DNA from: Streptomyces sp. MBT53
Lineage (GTDB): Bacteria; Actinomycetota; Actinomycetes; Streptomycetales; Streptomycetaceae
Length of the DNA stretch: 64,000 bases
NCBI RefSeq assembly: GCF_016654115.1
Contig: NZ_JAEQAZ010000050.1
Span: 1-64,000, forward strand
Reading direction: 5' to 3'
Within the stretch, counting starts at the first letter, position 1, and every line of letters starts with the position of its first letter. Below the pieces are notes generated by a model. The model was not told the origin of the DNA. It did not search any database and was given only the letters and a program-made list of their open reading frames with translations. A program made the translations under genes and the position numbers. Positions 1-7,223 of the stretch are shown here, piece by piece.

Positions 1-26
1 CCAGACCCCCGCTTCGGCCTGGACGG

Positions 27-226
27 CCTCGTCCTCAAACGCCGGACGGGCTGGGGGTGCCAGACGGTGTTCACAAGTGCCGGACGGGCTGATTGGTGGC
101 GGCCGGTGTTCACAAGTGCCGGACGGGCTGAGTGATGCCGGCCGGTGTTCACCAGTGCCGGACGGGCTGACTGCAGCTGACCTGGGTTGGAAGAGTGCCG
201 GACGGGCTGGATTTGCCCGTCCGGCG
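27..226. repeat. Tandem array of a 39-nt intergenic repeat (core CCGGACGGGCTG)
   Basis: The core CCGGACGGGCTG occurs at 42-53, 80-91, 119-130, 158-169 and 198-209, so spacing is 38-40 nt. Three copies extend to a 27-nt unit beginning GGTGTTCAC (66-92, 105-131, 144-170), separated by 12-nt gaps. An inverted copy lies at 215-226. The first copy carries the longer flank CCTCGTCCTCAAACG, which recurs near 13990. The array lies downstream of the minus-strand SapA-like gene. It is non-coding; an open frame through it is a by-product of GC content. Function unknown. Confidence 0.85.
197..225 (-). terminator. Hairpin downstream of the SapA-like gene
   Basis: An 11-bp perfect stem (GCCGGACGGGC against GCCCGTCCGGC) with a 7-nt loop, formed by the last direct copy and the single inverted copy of the repeat core. 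It starts 14 nt after the stop of the minus-strand gene and has no U-tract, as is usual for actinobacterial terminators. The role is inferred. Confidence 0.55.
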
Positions 227-238
227 TTGGGTGGGAGG

Positions 239-679
239 TCAGCTGCAGTGGCCGGAGTCCTCGGCCGAGGCGTTGCCGATGGTGCCGCCCCAGGCGATGC
301 AGGAGTCGCGGCCGTTGACGTAGACCGGGCCGGCGTAGCTCGTGTAGGTGCCGGAGTCCACGGCGGGGTCGTCGGAGTCGCCGAGGGCGTCCAGGGTGAC
401 CCGCATGTTGATCCGGCTTCCGACGGCGTTGCGGACGGTCACGGCGCAGTTCTTGCCGGTCGACTCGTTCCAGGTGACGAACACCTTGCCCGAGTTGCCG
501 ACGGGCGTGGAGTCGATGACCTTGTAGCAAGTGCCGCAGGCGCCGTTGTAGGTGGCGGTGGCTGCCGCTGCCTTGGTGGTGGCCGCGGACGCGGGAGCGG
601 TTGCTGCGATCGTGCCGCCGAGCGCCAGGACGGCGAGCGCGGCGGCGGTCGTGGTGCGACGGGACAGCTTCATGTTCAT
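239..679 (-). CDS. Secreted spore-associated protein A (SapA)-like
   Basis: Predicted 146-aa exported protein. The N-terminus (MNMKLSRR, then an alanine-rich hydrophobic stretch ending ASA near residue 33) is a Sec-type signal peptide. The mature part has YNGACG, GNSGKVFVTW, TGKNC, YAGPVYVNG and CIAWGG, the pattern of the Streptomyces SapA family, small spore-coat-associated proteins of unknown biochemical role. Four cysteines in the mature part suggest two disulfides. The start at 679 is chosen because GGGGGA lies 7-8 nt upstream and the signal peptide begins there; the frame stays open upstream without a better start. It is divergent from the phosphatase-like gene and followed by a repeat-derived hairpin. 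Family call fairly firm; function inferred. Confidence 0.75.
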   Translation of the reverse strand: MNMKLSRRTTTAAALAVLALGGTIAATAPASAATTKAAAATATYNGACGTCYKVIDSTPVGNSGKVFVTWNESTGKNCAVTVRNAVGSRINMRVTLDALGDSDDPAVDSGTYTSYAGPVYVNGRDSCIAWGGTIGNASAEDSGHCS

Positions 680-882
680 GGTGGTGTTCCCCCAGTTGGC
701 GTGCGTGCTGGTCAACTTGCGCGGGACGGTTGGTCGTTCCGTCCACGCAGGGTGAGACCCAGGAAGCCGTACGACAGTTGTGGCTGTCTTTGTCACTGTC
801 TTGTCACCGGTGTTACGCCAACGGTGCGGAGTTTCCGGCGTTCCCGCCGTGGGCGGTGCCGGGGTCCGTCAGCATCGCTTCC

Positions 883-1698
883 GTGTTGACCACTGGCGCG
901 CTCCGCGCGCATCTGCTGGCCGCCCGGCTGGCCGGACCCGTGGCCACCTCGCGTGAGGAGAGCCTGCGGAGCTATCGGGCCTTCGCCGCCCGTGACCCCC
1001 GCGTGCTGATCGGACTCGATCCCGAATGGACATGGGGGCAAGGGGATCTGATCGGTCTCATGGCGGACAAGTGTGGGGTTTCGGCCGACCCGCGACATGT
1101 TTCCGGGCATGATGTGATCGATCCGGAGCGGACTTTGACCGCTCTGGATGCCTTCGCCGACCGGCTGGGTGCGGTGGCGGAGCGCAACGGACCCGTGCTG
1201 CTCGGTACCGGGCACCCGCACCGGCTGCTCGGGTTCTACGCCGCGTTGGCGGACGCGCTGTCGGCGGCAGGATGTGCTGTTCTCACCCCTGCGCATGGTC
1301 GCTGTGTCGACATAACGACCCGGTTCGGTCTACGCACGTACAACCTGGCCTACGTACGAGGTGTCGCCCTCGTCCGCGATCCGGGCCCCGAACGCCCCGG
1401 TTGTGAGCCCGGCGCACACACGCACTCACCGCTCCCGGTTCGTACCGTGCTGGGTGCGGCGGCGGAGGCCGGCGGGGTGCTTCCGGAGCTGGTGATCGGA
1501 GACCACGGATGGGTCTGCGGGGCAGGTCAGCTGGGGTTTGAGGCGATTGGGTTGGCCGATACCGACGACCCTGCGCTGTTCGTGGGGGAGGCCGAGGGGT
1601 CGGTGTCCGTGGCAGTTCCACTTGATGACGCCGTGCGGTCCGATTACTACCGCCCGCTTACCCGCTACGTACTCAATCGAGCGTGTCTGTCACAGTAG
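883..1698 (+). CDS. Putative phosphatase, conserved in Streptomyces
   Basis: 271-aa protein beginning at a GTG followed by LTTGALRAHLLAARLAG. A tract with GTGHPHRLL near residue 105 and GDHGWVCGAGQLGFEAIGLAD near residue 205 resembles a family annotated simply as phosphatase, found upstream of the bdtA/bS22 pair in Streptomyces. No catalytic signature that I can name securely is visible, so the enzymatic role is weakly supported. The start is chosen by the family-like N-terminus; no clear Shine-Dalgarno is visible. The frame is open far upstream, but that part reads as the antisense of the SapA-like gene. It probably acts in the cytoplasm, since no signal peptide or membrane segment is seen. 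Confidence 0.6.
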   Translation: MLTTGALRAHLLAARLAGPVATSREESLRSYRAFAARDPRVLIGLDPEWTWGQGDLIGLMADKCGVSADPRHVSGHDVIDPERTLTALDAFADRLGAVAERNGPVLLGTGHPHRLLGFYAALADALSAAGCAVLTPAHGRCVDITTRFGLRTYNLAYVRGVALVRDPGPERPGCEPGAHTHSPLPVRTVLGAAAEAGGVLPELVIGDHGWVCGAGQLGFEAIGLADTDDPALFVGEAEGSVSVAVPLDDAVRSDYYRPLTRYVLNRACLSQ

Positions 1699-1827
1699 GC
1701 CGCCGATGGGTGCACCTCTTCCCCACTCGCATCACCCGCCCCTACATTGGGGAGTGAGCACGCAACGACGAAGAGTCACCGGAAGGGGAAGCCGGTGACC
1801 GTCGAGTGCGGAAGGTTCAGGTGTGTC

Positions 1828-2040
1828 ATGGCTGCAGCTGGCGAGAGGCCTCTGAACGAGGTTCAGTTCCTTACCGTGGCGGAGGTCGCCTCGGTGATGC
1901 GAGTGTCGAAGATGACCGTGTACCGGTTGGTGCACAGCGGTCATCTGCCCGCTATCCGGGTGGGGCGGTCCTTCCGCGTCCCCGAGCAAGCGGTACACGA
2001 GTACCTTCGCGAGAGCTACGTGGGGGTGGAGACAGCCTGA
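1828..2040 (+). CDS. bdtA: Small BldC/excisionase-type DNA-binding protein BdtA
   Basis: 70-aa protein that is almost entirely one helix-turn-helix domain: FLTVAEVASVMRVSKMTVYRLV followed by a basic wing (AIRVGRSFRVPEQAVHEYL). This is the MerR-like/excisionase fold of BldC. Sequence and position between the phosphatase-like gene and the bS22 gene match the conserved Streptomyces gene called bdtA, which I recall as a developmental regulator. The ATG at 1828 is preferred because the family begins MAAAGERPLNEVQF there and GGAAGG lies upstream, although about 12 nt away. The frame is open further upstream without family-like sequence. Probably a DNA-binding protein acting cooperatively, as BldC does. 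Confidence 0.85.
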   Translation: MAAAGERPLNEVQFLTVAEVASVMRVSKMTVYRLVHSGHLPAIRVGRSFRVPEQAVHEYLRESYVGVETA

Positions 2041-2053
2041 GGCGATACCTCGA

Positions 2054-2083
2054 TTACGACCTCAGCGCTCGGACGGGTAGGCT
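2054..2083 (+). promoter_or_regulatory. Predicted housekeeping promoter for the bS22 gene
   Basis: A -10 hexamer TAGGCT at 2078-2083, a frequent HrdB-type sequence, is preceded after 18 nt by TTACGA at 2054-2059. The predicted transcript would start about 60 nt before the bS22 start codon. The -35 match is weak. Confidence 0.45.
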
Positions 2084-2151
2084 GGCCCCTTGTAGGTCGT
2101 ATGGGCCCATGATGCCCAGCACCGAGTGATGAGAAGTGAGCGAGGGTAGTC

Positions 2152-2250
2152 GTGGGCTCTGTTATCAAGAAGCGGCGCAAGCGGATGGCTAAGAAGAAGC
2201 ACCGCAAGCTGCTGAAGCGCACGCGCGTGCAGCGTCGTAACAAGAAGTAG
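2152..2250 (+). CDS. Small-subunit ribosomal protein bS22 (AURKAIP1/COX24 domain)
   Basis: A 32-aa highly basic peptide starting GTG: GSVIKKRRKRMAKKK, then HRKLLKRTRVQRRNKK. This matches the actinobacterial small ribosomal protein bS22, related to the AURKAIP1/COX24 domain, seen bound to the 30S subunit of mycobacteria. More than half its residues are Lys or Arg, fitting rRNA binding. GCGAGGG lies a few bases before the GTG. It has its own predicted promoter and a strong terminator, so it is probably monocistronic. Confidence 0.9.
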   Translation: MGSVIKKRRKRMAKKKHRKLLKRTRVQRRNKK

Positions 2251-2277
2251 GCGACGCGGCGCCGCGAGAGCGTCTCC

Positions 2278-2312
2278 TGTGGCCCCCCACCGGTCTCCGG
2301 TGGGGGGCCACA
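2278..2312 (+). terminator. Strong terminator after bS22
   Basis: A perfect 16-bp stem (TGTGGCCCCCCACCGG and its complement) with a 3-nt TCT loop, starting 27 nt after the bS22 stop codon. No long U-tract follows. Confidence 0.85.
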
Positions 2313-2437
2313 GTTATGTTCCCGGCATGTGCCCGTTTGCGTGTACTCGTGACTTCGTGCGTCAGGCGGTCATCACAGCGCAACACCGAACCGCTAGGTT
2401 GGCCGCACACGGGTAACTCGGAAGGAAGGCGCTGATC

Positions 2438-3499
2438 TTGGGGAAGGTCGTGCTCGTGACCGGAGTGGCCCGCCAGCTGGGGGGCCGGTTCGTACGACGC
2501 ATTCAGCGTGACCCGGAAGTGGACCGGGTGATCGCCGTGGACGCGGTCCCGCCCGGGCACCATCTGGGAGGCGCGGAGTTCATCCAGGCCGACATCCGGC
2601 AGCCCACCATCGCGCGGGTGCTCGCCGAGTCGGGCGCCGACACGGTCGTCCACATGGACGTGACGGGCACCGCGCTGGGCAGCGGCAGCCGGACCACGGT
2701 CAAGGAGACCAACGTCATCGGCACCATGCAGCTCCTCGGTGCCTGCCAGAAGTCGCCGGTCGTCAAGCGCCTGGTGGTGAAGTCCAGCACCAACGTCTAC
2801 GGCTCCGCCCCGCGCGACCCGGCCGTCTTCACCGAGACGACCCCGCCGAAGTCCCTGCCGAGCGGCGGCTTCGCCAAGGACACCGTCGAGGTCGAGGGGT
2901 ATGTCCGCGGCTTCGCCCGGCGGCGGCCCGACGTCGCCGTGTGCGTGCTGCGGTTCGCCAACATCCTTGGTCCTACGGCGGATTCGCCGCTCGCCTCGTA
3001 CTTCTCGCTGCCGGTCCTGCCGACCGTCTTCGGCTACGACCCGCGGCTGCAGTTCGTGCACGAGGACGATGTGATCGAGGTGCTGCGGATCGCCTCGCAC
3101 GAACCGGAGCGCGGCACGCTCAACAGCGGCACCTTCAACATCGCCGGGGAAGGCGTCCTGCTGCTCTCCCAGTGCTCGCGGCGCCTGGGCCGCCCGACCG
3201 TGCCGCTGCTGCTGCCGGCGGTCACCTGGGCCGGTTCCCTGGTGCGGACGCTGGGCATGACGGACTTCTCCCCGGAGCAGATCCGGCTGCTGACCCACGG
3301 CCGGGTCGTGTCGACGGTGCAGATGCGGGAGACATTGGGGTACCAGCCCAAGTACACGACCGCCGAGACCTTCGCGGACTTCGCGCGGAGCCAGGGTCCC
3401 GGGCTGCTGCCGCCGGAGGCCCTCGCGGGGGCCGTCGACCGGATCGCCGCGCTGTCCCGGCCGGACAGTGGCCACCCCCCGACGCCGAGCGCCAACTGA
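2438..3499 (+). CDS. NAD-dependent epimerase/dehydratase family protein
   Basis: 353-aa extended-SDR protein. The N-terminal nucleotide-binding motif is degenerate (VLVTGVARQLGGRF in place of TGGxGFIG), followed by IQADIRQP and VVHMD, typical of the Rossmann fold. The usual YxxxK is not evident: the region after KSSTNVYG reads GGFAKDTVEVEGYVRGF. It may therefore bind a nucleotide without classical dehydrogenase activity. Translation starts at TTG 2438, preceded by a good ribosome site (GGAAGGAAGG). Fourteen bases separate it from the downstream acyltransferase, so the two are probably cotranscribed. This pair next to rsbN/bldN is conserved in Streptomyces. Substrate unknown. Confidence 0.85.
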   Translation: MGKVVLVTGVARQLGGRFVRRIQRDPEVDRVIAVDAVPPGHHLGGAEFIQADIRQPTIARVLAESGADTVVHMDVTGTALGSGSRTTVKETNVIGTMQLLGACQKSPVVKRLVVKSSTNVYGSAPRDPAVFTETTPPKSLPSGGFAKDTVEVEGYVRGFARRRPDVAVCVLRFANILGPTADSPLASYFSLPVLPTVFGYDPRLQFVHEDDVIEVLRIASHEPERGTLNSGTFNIAGEGVLLLSQCSRRLGRPTVPLLLPAVTWAGSLVRTLGMTDFSPEQIRLLTHGRVVSTVQMRETLGYQPKYTTAETFADFARSQGPGLLPPEALAGAVDRIAALSRPDSGHPPTPSAN

Positions 3500-3513
3500 G
3501 GAGCGCATCAACG

Positions 3514-4593
3514 ATGGCGGATGCCAAGGTCATTCCGTTCGACGACGACCGGTCCCGCGCGGGTGCCGTGCAGCGGCCGCAGCGGCGCCGGAGCGGGGGA
3601 AGCCGGCGCAAGAACGGCGAACCCGTACTGGTCCGTGAGGTCCAGCCCCTGCCGGGCCGGGACTTCGCGCAGGATGATGTTCCTGTGACACGTGAGGAGC
3701 AGGAGCCGGAGCGGCCGCAGAACGAGGGCGGCGAGGTGGGTGAGAGCGGCCAGGGGGGCCTGGAACGCCGTATCGCCCACGGCCTGTCCTTCCTGCGCCG
3801 CCGGCTGACCGGGGACTACGAGGTCGACGACTTCGGCTACGACGAGGAGCTGACCGACGAGGTCCTCATGCCGGCGCTGCGCCCGCTGTACGAGAAGTAC
3901 TTCCGGGTCGAGGTGAAGGGCATCGAGAACATCCCGGCGGACGGTGGCGCGCTGATCGTCGCCAACCACTCCGGGACGATTCCGCTGGACGGCGTGATGA
4001 TGCAGATCGCCGTCCACGACAACCACCCCGCGAACCGGCATCTCCGTCTCCTCGCGGCGGACCTGGTGTTCATGCTGCCGGTCGCCAACGAGCTGGCCCG
4101 CAAGGCCGGTCACACGCTCGCGTGCGCGGAGGACGCGGAACGGCTGCTGGGGCGCGGTGAGTTGGTGGGTGTGATGCCGGAGGGCTTCAAGGGCATCGGC
4201 AAGCCGTTCAGCGAGCGCTACAAGCTCCAGCGGTTCGGCCGCGGCGGCTTCGTGTCGACGGCGCTGCGCAAGGGCGTGCCGATCATCCCGTGCTCGATCG
4301 TCGGGGCCGAGGAGATCTACCCGATGATCGGCAACTCCAAGACGCTGGCCCGGATCCTGGGCTTCCCGTACTTCCCGATCACCCCGACGTTCCCGTGGCT
4401 GGGCCCGCTCGGCGCGATTCCGCTCCCCACGAAGTGGACCATCCAGTTCGGCGAGCCGATCCCCACGGACGGCTACCCGCCGGAGGCGGCCGAGGACCCG
4501 ATGCTGATGTTCAACCTCACGGACCAGGTGAGGGAACAGATCCAGCACACGCTGTACAAGTTGTTGGTGCAGCGGCGGTCGGTGTTCTTCTAG
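3514..4593 (+). CDS. Lysophospholipid acyltransferase family protein (PlsC-like)
   Basis: 359-aa protein. The first ~90 residues are charged and low-complexity, probably disordered. The acyltransferase domain follows, with VANHSGTIPLDG near residue 150 carrying the catalytic His, and MPEGFKGIGKPF near residue 222 as the PEG phosphate-binding motif. A third block, RKGVPIIPCSIVGAEE, is also typical. The family transfers acyl chains to lysophosphatidate-like acceptors at the inner face of the membrane. The start at 3514 lies just after the upstream gene with GAGGAG ahead of it; the open frame extending upstream is an antisense by-product. It is probably the second gene of an operon with the epimerase-like gene. 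Confidence 0.85.
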   Translation: MADAKVIPFDDDRSRAGAVQRPQRRRSGGSRRKNGEPVLVREVQPLPGRDFAQDDVPVTREEQEPERPQNEGGEVGESGQGGLERRIAHGLSFLRRRLTGDYEVDDFGYDEELTDEVLMPALRPLYEKYFRVEVKGIENIPADGGALIVANHSGTIPLDGVMMQIAVHDNHPANRHLRLLAADLVFMLPVANELARKAGHTLACAEDAERLLGRGELVGVMPEGFKGIGKPFSERYKLQRFGRGGFVSTALRKGVPIIPCSIVGAEEIYPMIGNSKTLARILGFPYFPITPTFPWLGPLGAIPLPTKWTIQFGEPIPTDGYPPEAAEDPMLMFNLTDQVREQIQHTLYKLLVQRRSVFF

Positions 4594-4627
4594 CTTTTTG
4601 CGGGCTTCGTCTGAGAAAGCTGACATG

Positions 4628-4669
4628 CACCTGTGGGGCTACGAGGAACTCCTCGTAGCCCCACAGGTG
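4628..4669. terminator. Bidirectional terminator between convergent genes
   Basis: A perfect 19-bp stem (left arm 4628-4646, right arm 4651-4669) with an AACT loop, lying between the acyltransferase stop and the rsbN stop. It can serve both strands. Confidence 0.85.
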
Positions 4670-4677
4670 TTGATCGT

Positions 4678-5901
4678 CTAGTTCGCGTCCTCGCTGTCGA
4701 TGCCCAGGCCGGGCAACAGGCCCGGTAGGAGCGGTGGCAGTGTGACGTCCGGTTCGGTGATCGAGGGCTTGCTCGTGGACGGGGAAGCCGTGCCGGAGGA
4801 CTTCGGGGGGTCCAGGAGGCCGCCCGTGTTGCCGCCGAGGAGGCCGTCGCCGTCGGTGGCGGACTCGGTGGGGGAGCTGGAGTGGCTGCCCTTGCTCTCG
4901 GGGGAGTCCGCCGTGGTGCTCGGGGTGGTCGAGCGGTGCGAACCCGTGGAGCCGGTGGACCCCGTGTCGGGTGCGCGGTGCCTGCCGGTGCCGCCGCCGG
5001 TCTTGGCCGGGGGCTGCGGGAGCAGGGACTGGAGCGGGGCGACCTCTTCGTCTATGGCGTCGAAGACCGAGGAGACCTGATCGCTGACGTCGCCGAGCTG
5101 GACCGGCAGGCGGTCGCGCAGGGCGCCCCAGGCCTCGCGGTGCGAGCGGGAGAACGCGGAGAGGGCCTGGATGGGGCCCAGCGAGTTCGGGTCCTGCTCG
5201 TAGGCCTGGTGCAGCAGACGGTGGCCCTCGGACGCGTCGTGCGTCATCCCGGCGAGCGTGCGGCGGATCTCGCCGAGCTGCTCGTGGTCGAGGTGGCCGC
5301 CGCGGTCCCGCTCGATCAGCCGGCGTGCCTCGCTCAGGCGGTTGGACGCCTGGTCGAGGTAGGACACTCCGCGCTGGTCGTCGCCGTCGGACAGGTAGTT
5401 GAGCTTGAAGTCCTCGATGCCGCGCTTCAGGCCGTACAGCCCGTCGCCGGGCAGGGCGTCCGAGCTGGCGGCGGCGACTCCGCCGAAGGCTCCGGCGGCG
5501 ACTCCGACGCTCAGGCCGCCGGCCGCGAGGCCCTTGCTGAGCCGGGACCGGGGTCGCAGTTTGCCCAGTCCGGTGGCCCGGTGGGTGCCCCGGGACCGGT
5601 GGGATCGCTGCTCCGGTACCGAAGGTTGTGGTGCCTCGCCTCCTTGCAGCATGGCCTCGAACGCGGCGACCAGCTGAGCCCGCTGGACGACCTTGACCTC
5701 GGGGTCCAGCACGGGTTTGGGCAGCTCGCCGAGACCGGTGGCGAAGGCCAGCATGCGGCCCTGCTCGGTCTGTTCCGCAGCAGCCGGGGCCGGTGCCGGT
5801 CCTTCGGACTGTTCGGCCGCCGTGCCCCGGTCGGACTGCTCCTCTTCCAGGGCCTGGGCGAAGGCGTTCGCCCGCCGGTGCGCCGATACGTTCGCGATCA
5901 C
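4678..5901 (-). CDS. rsbN: Anti-sigma factor RsbN, antagonist of sigma-BldN
   Basis: 407-aa single-pass membrane protein. The cytoplasmic N-terminus (ANVSAHRRANAFAQALEE, and AQLVAAFEAML near residue 80) is the sigma-binding part in the family. A hydrophobic segment spans about residues 124-146. The extracytoplasmic part has a DUF5667-like helical region (YGLKRGIEDFKL) and a Ser/Thr/Pro-rich low-complexity tail. In Streptomyces RsbN binds and holds BldN inactive. The GTG at 5901 is chosen because AGGAGG sits 7 nt upstream; an earlier GTG at 5910 lies inside that ribosome site. It follows bldN on the same strand after 233 nt that hold a predicted sigma-BldN promoter. Confidence 0.92.
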   Translation of the reverse strand: MIANVSAHRRANAFAQALEEEQSDRGTAAEQSEGPAPAPAAAEQTEQGRMLAFATGLGELPKPVLDPEVKVVQRAQLVAAFEAMLQGGEAPQPSVPEQRSHRSRGTHRATGLGKLRPRSRLSKGLAAGGLSVGVAAGAFGGVAAASSDALPGDGLYGLKRGIEDFKLNYLSDGDDQRGVSYLDQASNRLSEARRLIERDRGGHLDHEQLGEIRRTLAGMTHDASEGHRLLHQAYEQDPNSLGPIQALSAFSRSHREAWGALRDRLPVQLGDVSDQVSSVFDAIDEEVAPLQSLLPQPPAKTGGGTGRHRAPDTGSTGSTGSHRSTTPSTTADSPESKGSHSSSPTESATDGDGLLGGNTGGLLDPPKSSGTASPSTSKPSITEPDVTLPPLLPGLLPGLGIDSEDAN

Positions 5902-6031
5902 TGGCGGCACCTCCTCTCGTCATGACGGTCGACTCCCCAGGGGGTCCTGAGGGTTGCACCTCCTGACCGCATCCACACGATCGAGTGATCGGAGAGGGTC
6001 AGGGTGTGACCACAGGGAGCCTGTATCCCGC

Positions 6032-6060
6032 ACAACGAGTGGCGCGGCACTTGGGTTACG
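6032..6060 (-). promoter_or_regulatory. Predicted sigma-BldN-type promoter of rsbN
   Basis: On the minus strand the -35 element is CGTAAC (6060-6055) and the -10 element CGTTGT (6037-6032), spaced 17 nt. From memory the sigma-BldN consensus is CGTAAC, about 16 nt, then CGTTGA, and rsbN belongs to the BldN regulon. The match is one base off in the -10, with spacing one longer. The predicted 5' untranslated region is about 125 nt. Confidence 0.65.
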
Positions 6061-6134
6061 GACGACGGATGATCCGACCGCGAACTCAACGGACTTTCAC
6101 TGAGCGCGAGTTGGGCGTTACCGAGCGTGTGCCG

Positions 6135-6908
6135 TCAGCGGGCGTCGTCCGGGAGGAGCCGGGCGAGCGTGCGCACGGCGCGGTACTGGAGGGTCTTGAT
6201 CGCGCCCTCGTTCTTGCCCATCACCCGGGCGGTCTCCGCGACGGAGAGGCCCTGGAGGAAGCGGAGCGTGACGCACTCCTGCTGCTGGGGGTTGAGTCGT
6301 CGTACGGCGTCGAGCAGTGCGGCGTTCGAGAGGGACTCCAGGACGGAGTCCTCGGGGGAGCGTGCGACCTCGTTGGCGTCGAGCATCTCGCCGGTGGTCA
6401 CTTCCAGCCGGAAGCGGCTCGACTTGAAGTGGTCGGCGACCAGGTTGCGGGCGATCGTCACGAGCCAGGCGCCGAAATCCCGACCCTGATAGGTGAACGT
6501 GCCGATGCGGCGCAGGGCGCGCAGAAAGGTCTCGCTGGTGAGGTCCTCGGCGGTGGCTTTGCCTCCCACTCGGTAGTAGATGTACCGGTACACAGTGTCG
6601 CTGTACTGGTCGTAGAGGCGGCCGAAGGCGTCGGCTTCGCCGGCCTGGGCACGCTCCACGAGGTCCATCATCCGGGCGCTGTCGCTGTCAGCGGCCGGAC
6701 GTCGTGCGGTGGCGGCGCCGGCCGAGCGCCCTCGTCTGCCAACAGCGGCGCCGCCGTCGGCCAGTGCGTAGCACGGACCGACGGGTGCGGTGGTGGCGAA
6801 GGCGGCGGGGACGGCGTACGCGGTGGGGACGAAGCCGCGCAACAGGTCTTGGACCGTTGCGCGCAGCGTAGCCAGGCCCGAGGCGTCAACCCCGACGTGT
6901 GGGTACAC
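6135..6908 (-). CDS. bldN: Developmental ECF sigma factor BldN
   Basis: 257-aa ECF sigma factor required for aerial-mycelium formation in Streptomyces, where it directs transcription of chaplin, rodlin and bldM genes. The N-terminal extension (MYPHVGVDASGLATLRA up to about residue 85) is the pro-sequence that is removed during development. Region sigma2 follows (DAFGRLYDQYSDTVYRYIYYR, then TAEDLTSETFLRALRR), then sigma4 (LNPQQQECVTLRFLQGLSVAETARVMGKNEGAIKTLQYRA). The sequence is nearly identical to what I recall of S. coelicolor BldN. It starts at GTG with GGGAG upstream. The upstream region holds an inverted repeat that could bind BldD. Confidence 0.96.
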   Translation of the reverse strand: MYPHVGVDASGLATLRATVQDLLRGFVPTAYAVPAAFATTAPVGPCYALADGGAAVGRRGRSAGAATARRPAADSDSARMMDLVERAQAGEADAFGRLYDQYSDTVYRYIYYRVGGKATAEDLTSETFLRALRRIGTFTYQGRDFGAWLVTIARNLVADHFKSSRFRLEVTTGEMLDANEVARSPEDSVLESLSNAALLDAVRRLNPQQQECVTLRFLQGLSVAETARVMGKNEGAIKTLQYRAVRTLARLLPDDAR

Positions 6909-7223
6909 GGGACTCCCAGAGGCAGAGCTTCCATCACGTGCAGTACCGGAACGTTCACCCGTCGTAGCGACAGAGAGGTGCCGGATTGCGTCTGAGGAGA
7001 ATAACGCTTCGTGCAGGCGCTGCTACACCCAGTTGCTCAAATCATCGATTACGTCGCTTCTGTAACCGATTGGCGCTCGATCAAGTACCGCAGAGTGAAC
7101 GGTTGTTGATCAGAACGGTCCGAATTCAGTCAGGGAGCAGGGCGTGTTGTGGCCGTGTGCAGCCAACGTGACTGGACAGGGGGTTACGCGGGTACGACCC
7201 GTGGATTGGCTGTGTTTACCGCG
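6909..7223. promoter_or_regulatory. bldN upstream regulatory region
   Basis: 315 bases without a gene, between the HAD-hydrolase stop and the bldN start. It contains an inverted repeat at 7044-7070, a direct repeat GAACGGT at 7097-7103 and 7113-7119, and CGTAAC with a 14-nt spacer to CGTTGG on the minus strand (7188-7163), which resembles a badly spaced sigma-BldN promoter. The composition is less GC-rich than the genes. A long leader or several promoters could lie here. Confidence 0.5.
7044..7070. promoter_or_regulatory. Candidate operator: 9-nt inverted repeat upstream of bldN
   Basis: Half-sites ATCGATTAC (7044-7052) and GTAACCGAT (7062-7070) are inverted with one mismatch and a 9-nt spacer, 136-162 nt before the bldN start. 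In S. coelicolor bldN is repressed by BldD, whose sites contain TnAC/GTnA half-sites. TTAC...GTAA here fits loosely, so assignment to BldD is inference. Confidence 0.45.

Noticed and set aside
66..170. CRISPR-like array (27-nt repeats at regular intervals)
   Set aside because: The intervening segments are only 12 nt and similar to each other, there are no cas genes, and the same element recurs elsewhere as a dispersed repeat.
679..817. Sigma-BldN promoter for the SapA-like gene
   Set aside because: CGTAAC is present on the minus strand at 812-817, but no CGTT-type -10 element lies 15-17 nt downstream.
77..889. 270-aa open frame on the plus strand
   Set aside because: It runs through the repeat array and the antisense of the SapA-like gene, with low-complexity Gly/Ala/Arg composition and no family resemblance.
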